This document shows, in pieces, positions 36,253-44,807 of a stretch of 64,000 nucleotides of DNA. The position numbers and the translations under genes are program-made. The notes below the pieces were generated by a model. The model was given only the letters and a program-made list of their open reading frames with translations, had not been told where the DNA came from and ran no database searches. Each line of letters starts with the position of its first letter. Position 1 is the stretch's first letter. Source of the DNA: Candidatus Abyssobacteria bacterium SURF_17 (GTDB lineage Bacteria > Abyssobacteria > SURF-5). The stretch is taken from NCBI GenBank assembly GCA_003598055.1, contig QZKI01000089.1:1-64000 (forward strand), read 5' to 3'.

Positions 36253-36276
36253 GGGGCACGGTACGGGCCGTGCCCC
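36253..36276 (+). terminator. Hairpin after the OmpA-type gene
   Basis: GGGGCACGG and its inverse CCGTGCCCC form a 9-bp stem with a 6-base loop, 35 bases after the stop. It lacks a T-run, so it may be another short palindromic repeat rather than a terminator. A related GTAGGGGCGCAG half-hairpin lies at 36342-36365. Confidence 0.4.
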
Positions 36277-36388
36277 TGCGTTGTATTCCCTATTCTTGGA
36301 GAGGCGTACGGCCGGGCGCCCTCATGATTGTCCCGTTGCTCGTAGGGGCGCAGCATTGTGCCCTTGCAAAAGACCGATGTGAGGAACC

Positions 36389-38635
36389 ATGAACACCTGG
36401 AAAAAGACCACGTGTGTGCTCTGTGCCGTCAATTGCGGGCTTGAAGTTCAGACGGAAGGCAATCGCATCACGGCGGTTCGTCCGGACAAGGACTCCCCGC
36501 GCAGCCAAGGTTACGCATGTCGAAAAGGCTTGTCAATCGCCCATTTCCAGAATCACGCCGAGCGCTTGACCCATCCACTGAAGAAGGTTGGCAGCAGGTT
36601 CGAGAAAATCTCATGGGAGCAGGCCATCAGCGAGATCGCGGCGAAACTGAGAAAGGTCGTGGATGAGCATGGCCCGAAATCCTTCGCATACATGGGTGGC
36701 GGCGGACAGGGATGTCACTTTGAGGCGGCATTCGGCGTGCGACTCCTGAGGGGGCTCGGCTCACGCTATCACTACTCCGCTCTTGCGCAGGAGCTGACGG
36801 GCTTTTTCTATGTCCAAGGGGAGTCATACGGCCGCCAATATCTCCACGTTTTCCCCGATGTCGAGCGAACCGACGTGCTCGTGCTGTGGGGGAGCAATGC
36901 TTGGCGGAGTCATGGGATGCATCGGGCACGGCCGGAGATAATGAGAATAGCAAAGGACCCGAATAAGCTTCTCATAGTCATTGACCCGTGCAAGACCGAG
37001 ACTGCCCTGCGCGCCAACATCCACCTCGCACCAAGGCCGGGCACCGACGCATTGCTGCTGAAATCCATGATTTCCATGATCCTCGACGCCAGAATCTACG
37101 ATGAGGATTACGTGACTGAGCACGCCAAGGGCTTCGGGGAAATTCTGCGTCTGCTTTCGAATTTCGACGTGACCGAGGCGCTGAAGGTCTGTCAGCTTGA
37201 CGAGGGTGAAGTGCGCGAGGTTACGCATCTCCTTGCCGCAAACAGATGTTCCTTCCGGTCCGACCTTGGCCTCCTCATGGGCCGCCACAGCACCATCAAC
37301 TCATACCTTGAGATGATATTGCTCAATCTGCTGGGGTGTGTCGGGCAGCCGGGAGGGAACGTTTTCCTCGGGCATCTTGTGCCGCTCGGCAGTCACACGC
37401 CGATTGACGACCCATCAAACTGGCGCACCGTTGAGACCGATTTCCCGGCTATTATGGGCGTTTACCCGCCGAACGTGATGCCGGAGGAAATATTGAGCCA
37501 AAAGCCTGACCGTCTGCGCGCCGTTCTCGTCAGTGGCTCGAACCCGCTTCGCTCCTATGCCGACACCAAGGCATATGAAAAGGCGTTTCAGGCATTGGAC
37601 TTGCTCGTGACCATGGAAGTTGCTATGACCGAGACCGCTCAGCTCTCTCATTACGTTCTGCCCGCCCTATCGGCATACGAGAAGTGGGACGGCTCGTTCT
37701 TCTCATGGAAATACCCGGAGTATTACTTCCACCTGCGCCGACCGGTATGCGAGCCCATCGGAGAACCAAGAGAAGAAGCCGAAATTGTGACCATGCTTGC
37801 TGACGCGCTCGGCCTAATCCCCAGCTATCCGGCAGAGCTTGAAAGACTGGCCGCAAAAAGCCGCATCGAGTATGGAATCGCGCTCATGAATTATCTCTCG
37901 GAAAATCCTCAAAACGCCGATATGCTCCCGTTCGTGGTGGCGAAGACGCTGGGCAAAGCCCTGAAATCGCCTGCTCTGTCCCTTTTCTGGGCGATTCTGA
38001 GCCGGTATTGCCAGACAGCAGGCGCGAAACTCGAACGCGCCGGCTATGCTCCCTCACCGGTGCTCGGCAACGAGCTGTTTGAAAAATTCCTGCGGACGCC
38101 GGGCGATGTCCTTGTGTCGGTACAAGACATGGAGAACAACCTAGCCGAAAACATCAAGACGCCCGACGGCAAAGTGCATCTCCATATCCCGGCACTTGAT
38201 GAATGGGTCGAGGAAATCAACCCGAAGGACGAGCTGGCCAGACTGCAAAGCACGGGCTATCCCATGCTGCTGGTCGCTGGAGAACGGACTGACTTCAACG
38301 CGAACTCACTCATGCGCAACCCGGAATGGACGGGCGGCACACGCGCCTGCGCCATGAGGATACATCCGGACGACGCAAAAGAGTTGGGACTTCAAGACGG
38401 AATGACGGCGCTCATTGAAACGGAAGCCGGTTCACTCGAAGCGCCGGTTGAGCTTAGCAATAAGCCGCCGCGCGGAATGGTTGTTATCCCCCACGGGTTC
38501 GGGCTTCAGTACTGCGATCAGGTTGACGGGGTGAACGTCAATTACCTTGCTCCTGCTCGAAACCGTGACCGCCTCGCCGGGACACCTCTGCATAGATTCA
38601 TTCCCTGCCGCGTGTCCGCACGAAGAAGCTCCTAG
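36389..38635 (+). CDS. Molybdopterin-dependent oxidoreductase (DMSO reductase superfamily), copy 1
   Basis: 748 residues. Cys9, Cys12, Cys16 and Cys44 (CVLCAVNCGL ... GYACRKG) bind an N-terminal [4Fe-4S] cluster. GGGGQGCHFE, LVLWGSNAWRSH and VIDPCKTETA mark the bis-MGD cofactor domain, and RTDFNANSLMRNPEW with the C-terminal barrel completes it. No signal peptide is present, so it is cytoplasmic. It is clearly paralogous to the protein at 44808-46982; both share SNPLRSYADTK-YEKAFQALDLLV. The amino acid that coordinates Mo or W could not be assigned, and no small or membrane subunit is adjacent. The reaction is unknown; formate, aldehyde or hydratase-type chemistry are all possible. Confidence 0.85.
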   Translation: MNTWKKTTCVLCAVNCGLEVQTEGNRITAVRPDKDSPRSQGYACRKGLSIAHFQNHAERLTHPLKKVGSRFEKISWEQAISEIAAKLRKVVDEHGPKSFAYMGGGGQGCHFEAAFGVRLLRGLGSRYHYSALAQELTGFFYVQGESYGRQYLHVFPDVERTDVLVLWGSNAWRSHGMHRARPEIMRIAKDPNKLLIVIDPCKTETALRANIHLAPRPGTDALLLKSMISMILDARIYDEDYVTEHAKGFGEILRLLSNFDVTEALKVCQLDEGEVREVTHLLAANRCSFRSDLGLLMGRHSTINSYLEMILLNLLGCVGQPGGNVFLGHLVPLGSHTPIDDPSNWRTVETDFPAIMGVYPPNVMPEEILSQKPDRLRAVLVSGSNPLRSYADTKAYEKAFQALDLLVTMEVAMTETAQLSHYVLPALSAYEKWDGSFFSWKYPEYYFHLRRPVCEPIGEPREEAEIVTMLADALGLIPSYPAELERLAAKSRIEYGIALMNYLSENPQNADMLPFVVAKTLGKALKSPALSLFWAILSRYCQTAGAKLERAGYAPSPVLGNELFEKFLRTPGDVLVSVQDMENNLAENIKTPDGKVHLHIPALDEWVEEINPKDELARLQSTGYPMLLVAGERTDFNANSLMRNPEWTGGTRACAMRIHPDDAKELGLQDGMTALIETEAGSLEAPVELSNKPPRGMVVIPHGFGLQYCDQVDGVNVNYLAPARNRDRLAGTPLHRFIPCRVSARRSS

Positions 38636-38785
38636 AAATTACATGAGATTTGAGTCATAAGTATCTGTAATTACGTATATTACAATTTATGCCATTGAGC
38701 AATGCATGAGTTCAATGGAGTATTTGGGTTTAGAAAACTATGGATGTCTTACGCCGCCTCTACCATGCGTTCAAATGAAGGCTTG

Positions 38786-39124
38786 TTACGTTTTCGGAAT
38801 CAGGCAGATGAATCGCATCAGTCGGTCGGTCTCATTCCTGAACTGGTGCTGTTCCTCCGGAAGAAGAAAGACAACGCTGCCTGCGTCCGCATTGTGCCGT
38901 CCCTTATCAGAAACAACCACCGCGCTCCCCTCCAGAATGAACACCTCGTGCTCCCATGGATGCTTATGGTATGGGGTATGGCCGCCAGGCTGCACATCGA
39001 ACACTCGCATGTAGAATTTCTCTGCGCCGTCCTCCTTTGAAATCACCCAGCGGATGGATACTCCTTGTGCACCTTCGTCCTTTACTTCGCGAAGTTCGAC
39101 ATTGCGAAAATCGGCAATCTTCAT
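38786..39124 (-). CDS. Cupin-domain protein
   Basis: 112 residues, a single cupin barrel. GGHTPYHKHPWEHEVFILEG is motif 1 with two His and one Glu for metal, and EEQHQFRNETDRLMRFICLIP supplies the motif 2 His. It lies 24 bases after the SIMPL gene on the same strand and is probably co-transcribed. Small cupins of this kind act as isomerases, dioxygenases or ligand sensors; nothing here decides between them. Confidence 0.85.
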   Translation of the reverse strand: MKIADFRNVELREVKDEGAQGVSIRWVISKEDGAEKFYMRVFDVQPGGHTPYHKHPWEHEVFILEGSAVVVSDKGRHNADAGSVVFLLPEEQHQFRNETDRLMRFICLIPKT

Positions 39125-39148
39125 GATGGCATTCTCCGCACCAGTTCA

Positions 39149-39871
39149 TCATTTTTCAAGGAAATACTCCACTGTGGTGACCACTCTGACTTGCTTCCGG
39201 TCGGGTGAGTATCGGTCCCGGTCCTCGATTGAGAAAAGGCCTTGGTGTGCCTTGCGAATGGCGCCTACCTTGCTTCCCGAATCTTTGGCGAACTGTTCAG
39301 CCGCTCTTCGTGCATCCTTCGTTGCAAGAGCGACCATCTCGGGCTTAATGGCGCTCAGGCCGGTAAATATGAATTCCGCCCTTTGACCATATTCTTCCGT
39401 AACCAGAACAATCCCTTTGCTGACCAATTCGCCTGACTTTTCCATAACCTGCTTGACGAGCGGCACATTGCTTGAACGAAGCATTAAAGTAGCCTGAGCC
39501 AGGTAGCGGTAAGGGAGCTTTTCCCTGTCCTGTATGTATGCCTGCGTCTGAAAATCCGTGATGCTAACAGGCGATTCCGATATATCTTCCTCACTGAAAC
39601 CTTCTTTGAGCAAGAATTCCCTGATTTCCTTTCGATTCGTATCAATTTTGCGCTGCAGCTTCAATAGATCGTTATCGGTCTCCTTGAACGTGACCGGCCA
39701 GATGGCCAAATCTGCATCCACGTCTCGCTCCGAGAACCCTTTGACAGTAACGTATCGCTCGGCTGCACGCACCTTATACAATGCGCTTGCAAGGAAGAAC
39801 CCGGCAATCACGATTCCAAGGCCTATGCTGAGACCCAAGACCGCCGACGCAGCAAAGGAATTGTTTTTCAT
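39149..39871 (-). CDS. SIMPL domain (DUF541) protein
   Basis: 240 residues. A signal anchor at 8-30 (VLGLSIGLGIVIAGFFLASAL) leads to a periplasmic SIMPL domain. YVTVKGFSERDVDADLAIWPV and the late segment KDARRAAEQFAKDSGSKVGAIRKAHQGLFSI are the two recognisable ends of the domain. The function of the family is poorly defined; BP26 and YggE belong to it, with links to oxidative stress. The downstream neighbour is the cupin gene. A dispersed repeat lies just upstream. Confidence 0.87.
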   Translation of the reverse strand: MKNNSFAASAVLGLSIGLGIVIAGFFLASALYKVRAAERYVTVKGFSERDVDADLAIWPVTFKETDNDLLKLQRKIDTNRKEIREFLLKEGFSEEDISESPVSITDFQTQAYIQDREKLPYRYLAQATLMLRSSNVPLVKQVMEKSGELVSKGIVLVTEEYGQRAEFIFTGLSAIKPEMVALATKDARRAAEQFAKDSGSKVGAIRKAHQGLFSIEDRDRYSPDRKQVRVVTTVEYFLEK

Positions 39872-39951
39872 TTTCTGCCTCCGTGCATGGATGTTCGCTC
39901 AATGCCTCCAGCCAACGTACTCTGTCACCACGAAGAAACTGTGTTCTGTAA

Positions 39952-40045
39952 GTCATTGCGAGCGGAGGGCCCGCAGGCCCGGCGAGGAAATCTCCTCGGC
40001 AGCCCTCCGATTGTGCGGAGATTGCTTCGCTTCGCTCGCAATGAC
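39952..40045. repeat. Dispersed palindromic repeat, copy 4
   Basis: Begins GTCATTGCGAGCGGAGG and ends CTTCGCTCGCAATGAC, with GAGATTGCTTCG before the right end. It fills most of the 240-base gap between two minus-strand genes. Confidence 0.85.
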
Positions 40046-40113
40046 AGTCGCGGCCATACGTGTTTCTTTCACAAGCAATCCGTCTAAGGCGGGTTCTTGG
40101 TCGGAGTGGCAAC

Positions 40114-40431
40114 TTAGACATCTTCACTCCAGAGGTCGCGGATCACCCTGGTCTTATTCGGGGGCTCAACCCGAATATCAGCGTCCACCTCTGTCAGACA
40201 CGCAAAGCAGGGTTTCCCATTCACCATCATCCGACATCTGAGGCAAAATCCGAGTTTGCAATTAATGAAATATGCCAGTCCCGGGTCAAGGTTTTCGCGA
40301 ATATAGAGCAGACAATCGTGCACGCTCATGGAGCCATTCAAAGGAACCTCGTATGTCTCAAATCGAGGAGCCCGGTCCGTCTCCGGGTCATATCTGAAAC
40401 ACTCGACTCGTATTGTCTTCTCCGCTTCCAT
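40114..40431 (-). CDS. Stand-alone 2Fe-2S protein (SdhB/FrdB N-terminal domain)
   Basis: 105 residues. It corresponds to the plant-type 2Fe-2S domain of succinate dehydrogenase/fumarate reductase iron-sulfur subunits, with nothing of the second, 4Fe-4S/3Fe-4S domain. TIRVECFRYDPETD is the usual N-terminus, and Cys58, Cys63, Cys66 and Cys75 or Cys78 (CKLGFCLRCRMMVNGKPCFAC) hold the cluster. The stop codon is in place, with no sign of a frameshift continuing the gene. It lies 12 bases after the flavoprotein gene and should take electrons from that protein. A shortened FrdB of this kind is unusual. Confidence 0.85.
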   Translation of the reverse strand: MEAEKTIRVECFRYDPETDRAPRFETYEVPLNGSMSVHDCLLYIRENLDPGLAYFINCKLGFCLRCRMMVNGKPCFACLTEVDADIRVEPPNKTRVIRDLWSEDV

Positions 40432-40443
40432 AGCCTCTCTTCT

Positions 40444-42261
40444 TTACTTTCGCGTTAAGGATGCCGTCGCAACACCGATGGCTTCCTGAAATGTCAGCCT
40501 GCCGATTGGCGGGGTTATGCTTGTCACCACCGGCGGCTCAAACGAGACAGCATCTTCCCCATCTTGTTTCGCTATTTCCACTGTTTTAAGCCATTCATCA
40601 TTATCGGTATCGGTAAAATCGCGCCTGAAGAACTCACCACGGCTTTCCTTGCGCGCATGTCCCGCCTTGGCGCTCAATTCCAAACATGTGAGTAAATTCC
40701 TTAATTCAAGACAACGAATCCATTCGTCATTCAACCGCCTGCTTTTTGTGCCGAGAATCGCCGTCTCTTCCAGTTCACTCTGCACCTGTTTCAATTCCTC
40801 GAGGGCGGATTTCAGGCCATTGCCATCCTTGATGACCCAAAGCTTCTTGCCCGAAACATCGTGCATCCGCCGCGTCAACTCGGCAACCCGAATTCCTTGA
40901 GTTCTTGCTATGGGTCTCGTGATGCATTCGAGGACGCTCTGCACCTGCTGCTCGTCGGCGGATACATGACTGACCTTGCTGACACATTCTGACGCTGCCT
41001 CGCCGGCAATTTTCCCCTGCACCCCGGCCTCGGAACAGGCGGATGCCACCCTGACGGCGCCCCAAAGCCCACCCGAGCATTCGCCAGCGGCGAAAAGCCC
41101 GGGAACGGTGCTTTCGGCCCTTTCGTTTACTTTGATGCCGCCGAGCATGTAGTGGGCGGCGTTACCGCACTCGATTCGCCCGACCTTGCAATGTTCCAGT
41201 AATTCAGGCAACAGATGCGTGAACTCGTGCCGCTTCTCTTTGAAGCGCTCGATGAACTGAGCCTTGACACCTTGAATGATCATCTCGACCATTTCCGGCC
41301 CCAAATGCTCGAGTGAAAAGAACACCCCACCATTTGGACCGCCCCGTCCGGCCTCGACTTCGAGTTCGCTCGCAATCGCTACGATCCCCTTTGTGCTCTG
41401 CTCCATGGTTTGCGGGTCATATTTCTGCATGAACCGCTCGCCTGAGGCGTTGACTAGATGAACGAAATCGCCGACGCCGGGAAACTGGCTGAAGATATAG
41501 AGACATATCGAGCCGCGCGCTTTCGGAGGCCAATAGACCGTGAAGGGGATGAACTGCACCATTTCCATAGAAGTAAGCTTCGCACCGGCGCGATACGCCA
41601 TGGCGATGCCGTCGCCGCTCAAGTCATATGGGCCGGAAGTCGTTCGGTACGCCCTGTGCCAGCCGCCGCTTGCAAGGACTACGGCCTTAGACTGTATCAG
41701 AACCGTCTCGCCCGTTTTGATGTCGAGCGCGACCGCTCCGGCCATACGGCCACCAGTCGTCAGCAAATCCACAACCATATGGTCTTGCAGGACGGGAATT
41801 CCCAATTCCTTCACTTTCTTCCGGATGGCCCGCACCCAGAGAACGCCGGAAGCGATGACGCCTCGCGCCATTTCCTCCGCATGGGCGGACTCGTACGTGT
41901 ATATCCGCATGCCCCAGTCCATCAGGTCCTTGATGCTCCGCGGACAATATTCGACGTATTTCTCGACCATTCTCTGGTTATTGAGATACAATCCCTCGCG
42001 CACGATGTCGGAAAAGAATCGTTCGGGGCTGTCCCGCTCGTCACCGGGGAAACCGAGCGCAATTGCGCTTTTGCCGTCAAGGTTGAAATCTGCGCCCGCC
42101 ATTTGCGAGGCGCCACACTGGCTTATCTTCCCCTTAGTGACAATGAGCACATCTATCCCGCGCTGCCGTGCCTCGATGGCCGCCGGGCCGCCCGCGCCCT
42201 CGCTTCCGACAACGAGAAGGTCGGTTTTCATAGTCCGGTCACACGATGTCATGGTGTTCAC
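40444..42261 (-). CDS. Fumarate reductase/succinate dehydrogenase-like flavoprotein with altered active site
   Basis: 605 residues, starting at a GTG four bases after the preceding stop; ATG at 42231 is an alternative. LLVVGSEGAGGPAAIEARQRG is the FAD-binding loop, ASGGWHRAY and DLSGDGIAMAYRAGAKLTSMEMVQF the family core, and VPGLFAAGECSGGLWGAVRVASAC the second FAD site. Where fumarate reductases have FHPT, this protein has FIPF (residues 237-240), so the substrate-binding His is missing, and the RGEGG motif is not found. It resembles the AprA/FrdA/aspartate oxidase family but should use another substrate. Electrons probably pass to the adjacent 2Fe-2S protein. Confidence 0.87.
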   Translation of the reverse strand: MNTMTSCDRTMKTDLLVVGSEGAGGPAAIEARQRGIDVLIVTKGKISQCGASQMAGADFNLDGKSAIALGFPGDERDSPERFFSDIVREGLYLNNQRMVEKYVEYCPRSIKDLMDWGMRIYTYESAHAEEMARGVIASGVLWVRAIRKKVKELGIPVLQDHMVVDLLTTGGRMAGAVALDIKTGETVLIQSKAVVLASGGWHRAYRTTSGPYDLSGDGIAMAYRAGAKLTSMEMVQFIPFTVYWPPKARGSICLYIFSQFPGVGDFVHLVNASGERFMQKYDPQTMEQSTKGIVAIASELEVEAGRGGPNGGVFFSLEHLGPEMVEMIIQGVKAQFIERFKEKRHEFTHLLPELLEHCKVGRIECGNAAHYMLGGIKVNERAESTVPGLFAAGECSGGLWGAVRVASACSEAGVQGKIAGEAASECVSKVSHVSADEQQVQSVLECITRPIARTQGIRVAELTRRMHDVSGKKLWVIKDGNGLKSALEELKQVQSELEETAILGTKSRRLNDEWIRCLELRNLLTCLELSAKAGHARKESRGEFFRRDFTDTDNDEWLKTVEIAKQDGEDAVSFEPPVVTSITPPIGRLTFQEAIGVATASLTRK

Positions 42262-42265
42262 GTTC

Positions 42266-42814
42266 TCATCCCTGCGTTTTCACTGACCCGCTCGGCTGCC
42301 GGTAGATGAAGTGACAGCAATCGCCCCCGCGAGTGAGCTGCGATTTCACTTCGAGCTGGAGTTTGGGATTGTACCCGTTGAGCAGGGCAACGTCAATGTA
42401 CTTGCAGTAGTGCTCCGCATATTTCTCGAGTCCTAATTCTTTCAGCTTGTCTGCCAGACGGCATCGTGTAACCCGTATGTGAAGCTCGCCGTCAACGAGC
42501 TCGGGCGTCATCTCGTTGCCGCTGACATCCAAATCGCCAAATATGAAGAAATTCATGAGCGTAAGCGGCCGGCTGGCTTCTCTAACAAGCCGAGCGATAC
42601 GTTGGCCGCGTTCCTCGCCGAATCGGACGATGGCACGGCCAACCATGTCCAGCCCTTTGTGGCCGAACTCAACGTCCGCCTCTCGCGCCAGCGAGGCGAG
42701 CAGATGCATGATGTGCTGGTCGCCGGGCACCTTGTATGTGTTGCCCGTTTCCTGTATCTCTTGCGAAGCGGCCAGAAGGTCCTCCATGCTAATGCCATCC
42801 CCACGCTCGTTCAT
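42266..42814 (-). CDS. ATC-hydrolase-like protein (L-2-amino-thiazoline-4-carboxylate hydrolase family)
   Basis: 182 residues from the ATG at 42814, with GGAGG six bases upstream; a longer frame to 43240 has no start signal and overlaps the divergent FKBP gene. VRFGEERGQRIARLV near the middle and the late segment LHIRVTRCRLADKLKELGLEKYAEHYCKYIDVALLNGYNPKLQLEVKSQLTRGGDCCHFIYR match the PF14196 pattern, whose last part carries conserved Cys, Asp and His. The first gene of a three-gene operon with a flavoprotein and a 2Fe-2S protein. The substrate is unknown; it may bind or hydrolyse a sulfur heterocycle, or have lost that function. Confidence 0.72.
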   Translation of the reverse strand: MNERGDGISMEDLLAASQEIQETGNTYKVPGDQHIMHLLASLAREADVEFGHKGLDMVGRAIVRFGEERGQRIARLVREASRPLTLMNFFIFGDLDVSGNEMTPELVDGELHIRVTRCRLADKLKELGLEKYAEHYCKYIDVALLNGYNPKLQLEVKSQLTRGGDCCHFIYRQPSGSVKTQG

Positions 42815-42844
42815 CGCAGCCTCCTCTCTATCTGTACATCCCAA

Positions 42845-42860
42845 CGGTATGATTATAACA
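42845..42860 (-). promoter_or_regulatory. Extended -10 promoter of the flavoprotein operon
   Basis: On the minus strand TGTTATAAT (42860-42852) is an extended -10 box. The predicted start near 42845 gives a 31-base leader before the ATG at 42814. There is no good -35 at 17 bases. Confidence 0.5.
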
Positions 42861-43092
42861 GAACCTGAGTCAAGTGAGGTTATCCCTGTGCGTTCTTGTT
42901 GAAGTATCCATGTAGTGCGCCCACTGACCGGGTTTTCCTCTCGCAAAAATAGCCCTTTTGTGGTAAGCTTGTTAGCGAATGTTTTTGCGATACCTTTTGA
43001 CCCGTCGGTGGGAGGCGCGAACAGTGGCGGCGCACCCGAATTGGCCGGCCATGCAATCGTTATCGCGACAGAAAATGAGAGGAGACCAAAGA

Positions 43093-43521
43093 ATGGCCAA
43101 GGCAAAGGCAGGCGATACAGTTCGAGTGCACTATACCGGATGGCTCGAGGACGGGACCGTCTTCGATTCCTCCGCCGACCGTGACCCGTTGGAGTTTCAA
43201 TTGGGCGAGGGTCAGGTAATAGAGGGGTTCGAGGAGGCAATAGTCGGCATGGAGGTCGGCGAATCGAAAACCGCCAACATCTTGCCTGAAAAAGGCTATG
43301 GCCCTCATTATGGCGAGATGGTCATCGAGGTCGGACGCGAACAGTTTCCGCCACACATCGCCCCTCAAGTTGACCAGGTTCTTCAGCTGCAGCGGCCCGA
43401 CGGAGACCGTATCCGAGCCATTATAACCAACGTATCCGAATCAACTGTGACGCTTGACGCGAACCATCCTCTGGCCGGAAAGAATCTGATGTTCGACATT
43501 GAGCTTCTCGAAATTGTATAA
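43093..43521 (+). CDS. FKBP-type peptidyl-prolyl isomerase, SlyD-like
   Basis: 142 residues from the ATG at 43093, preceded by GAGGAGA. GDTVRVHYTGWLEDGTVFDSS at 7-27 and PLEFQLGEGQVIEGFEEAIVGMEVGESKT form the FKBP half-site; an inserted flap domain (YGPHYGEMVIEVGREQFPPHIAPQVDQVLQL) is of SlyD type, and the C-terminal LDANHPLAGKNLMFDIELLEIV is diagnostic. It lacks the His-rich tail of E. coli SlyD. It is a cytoplasmic chaperone and prolyl isomerase. Its place among metalloenzyme genes is compatible with a maturation role, but this is only context. Confidence 0.92.
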   Translation: MAKAKAGDTVRVHYTGWLEDGTVFDSSADRDPLEFQLGEGQVIEGFEEAIVGMEVGESKTANILPEKGYGPHYGEMVIEVGREQFPPHIAPQVDQVLQLQRPDGDRIRAIITNVSESTVTLDANHPLAGKNLMFDIELLEIV

Positions 43522-43646
43522 TGTGTTGGAGCCAGAGAGGCGGTCTGGCCTTCACCGCGGGTCACAGCAAGGAAAATCCCAGCGGGGGCGGAGACCGTTG
43601 AGGCTCGGCGATTCAGTTTGCAGAGATTCACATATGGAGGTACTCG

Positions 43647-44651
43647 ATGAGCGACGCAAATCTTTATCAGGAACTCGCGGACAAGTTGATGATGGGCCAT
43701 TCCGAAACCATCAAGCGCTTGTTCAGCATGGTGGCGGATCAGAATGAGGCGAAGCTGCTGCTCGCGATGCCGGCTACGGCGGAGGAATTGGCTGCAGCCA
43801 CCGGACGATCCGTCGACGATATCAAGAAGTCTCTTGATGTGCTCTTCCACAAAGGACTGGTGTTTATCTCCGGCAGTTCCGGCAAGTATCGCATGTGTCG
43901 TGACGTAGTGCAATTTCACGACGCGACTATCCTGTGGCCCGAGGCGACGAAGGCGTTCCATAATCTTTGGAAGGAGTTCACCGACAAGGAATGGGGCCAG
44001 ACGGTGAAGGTCATCGAGTCTATCATGGATAAGCCTCCGACGCGCATCATTCCCGTCGAAGCCGCGCTCGAGGCCAAGAATCAGATACTTCACTACGAGA
44101 ATGTGAGAGAGATAGTCGAAAGCGCGCGCAGGATTGCGGTTACCAAATGCACCTGTCGCGTGGTCGATGGAAAGTGCGGTTTGCCCGTGGAGGTATGCAT
44201 CCAGATAAACCGGGCGGCCGATTACTCAATCACGAGAGGCACCGGCAGAGAGATTGACAAGACTGAGGCAATGGAGATTATCCGGAAAGCGGAGGAAGCC
44301 GGTCTCGTGCACGTGACGATGAACACGGACCACATTGACCATTACATCTGCAACTGCTGTTCCGATTGCTGTATCGGTCTCCGATTCATGATATCCGAGG
44401 GCACGAAGTTTGTGTCCCCGTCGCGCTTCCTGGCCGTCGTTGACGAGGACGCGTGCATCGGTTGCGAGTCGTGCATCGAGCGCTGTTACTTCGGCGCGCT
44501 CAGCATGCAGAACGGGTCTGATGATGCCAAGGCGACTGTGGACGCGGAGAAGTGCGTCGGCTGCGGCCTGTGCAGCGTTGTCTGCGCCTCAGACGCAATC
44601 CACTTTGACGAGGTACGCCCGGTGGACTTCATTCCTGTGTCGGGAATGTAA
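43647..44651 (+). CDS. Multi-cluster Fe-S protein with winged helix, paralog 1
   Basis: 334 residues. Residues 33-85 look like a winged helix (EELAAATGRSVDDIKKSLDVLFHKGLVFI). A Cys-rich middle follows: Cys168, Cys170, Cys177, Cys184, then Cys235, 237, 238, 241, 242 in ICNCCSDCC. The C-terminus has two ferredoxin motifs, Cys270/273/276/280 and Cys303/306/309/313, for two [4Fe-4S] clusters. GGAGGT stands five bases before the ATG. The same layout occurs in the proteins at 47011 and 48147. It could carry electrons for a neighbouring Mo enzyme or sense redox state through its DNA-binding-like domain. No transmembrane segment is seen. Confidence 0.83.
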   Translation: MSDANLYQELADKLMMGHSETIKRLFSMVADQNEAKLLLAMPATAEELAAATGRSVDDIKKSLDVLFHKGLVFISGSSGKYRMCRDVVQFHDATILWPEATKAFHNLWKEFTDKEWGQTVKVIESIMDKPPTRIIPVEAALEAKNQILHYENVREIVESARRIAVTKCTCRVVDGKCGLPVEVCIQINRAADYSITRGTGREIDKTEAMEIIRKAEEAGLVHVTMNTDHIDHYICNCCSDCCIGLRFMISEGTKFVSPSRFLAVVDEDACIGCESCIERCYFGALSMQNGSDDAKATVDAEKCVGCGLCSVVCASDAIHFDEVRPVDFIPVSGM

Positions 44652-44669
44652 CTTTAGTAAATTTTGAGG

Positions 44670-44794
44670 TCAGGTCTTCACATTTCACATATGCCGCTTG
44701 CCACTCGCTGTGCGTCGGGATATTCAGGTTCAGCGCGGCAGTATTGGTCCGTTCCCGTGACGTATTTCGGCTCATGTGAAATGTGAAGACCTGA
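44670..44794. mobile_element. 125-bp MITE-like element with 21-bp inverted ends
   Basis: Left end TCAGGTCTTCACATTTCAC(AT) at 44670-44690 is repeated exactly in inverse at 44774-44794. The 83 bases between do not code. It fills the gap between two convergent genes. The ends carry no obvious target duplication. It could be a non-autonomous transposon or a strong bidirectional hairpin. Confidence 0.75.
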
Positions 44795-44807
44795 ACCCGA
44801 CTCTCTC

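Noticed and set aside
38666-38684. TGTAAT-N7-ATTACA inverted repeat considered as an operator
   Set aside because: It lies between two convergent gene ends, where an operator has no promoter to act on. It is AT-rich and may be chance.
41458-42309. Open frame of 283 codons opposite the flavoprotein gene
   Set aside because: It is antisense to a gene with clear FAD motifs, and its own translation shows no recognisable motif.
42815-43240. Upstream extension of the ATC-hydrolase-like gene
   Set aside because: It would overlap the divergent FKBP gene. The ATG at 42814 has GGAGG and a promoter 30 bases upstream.
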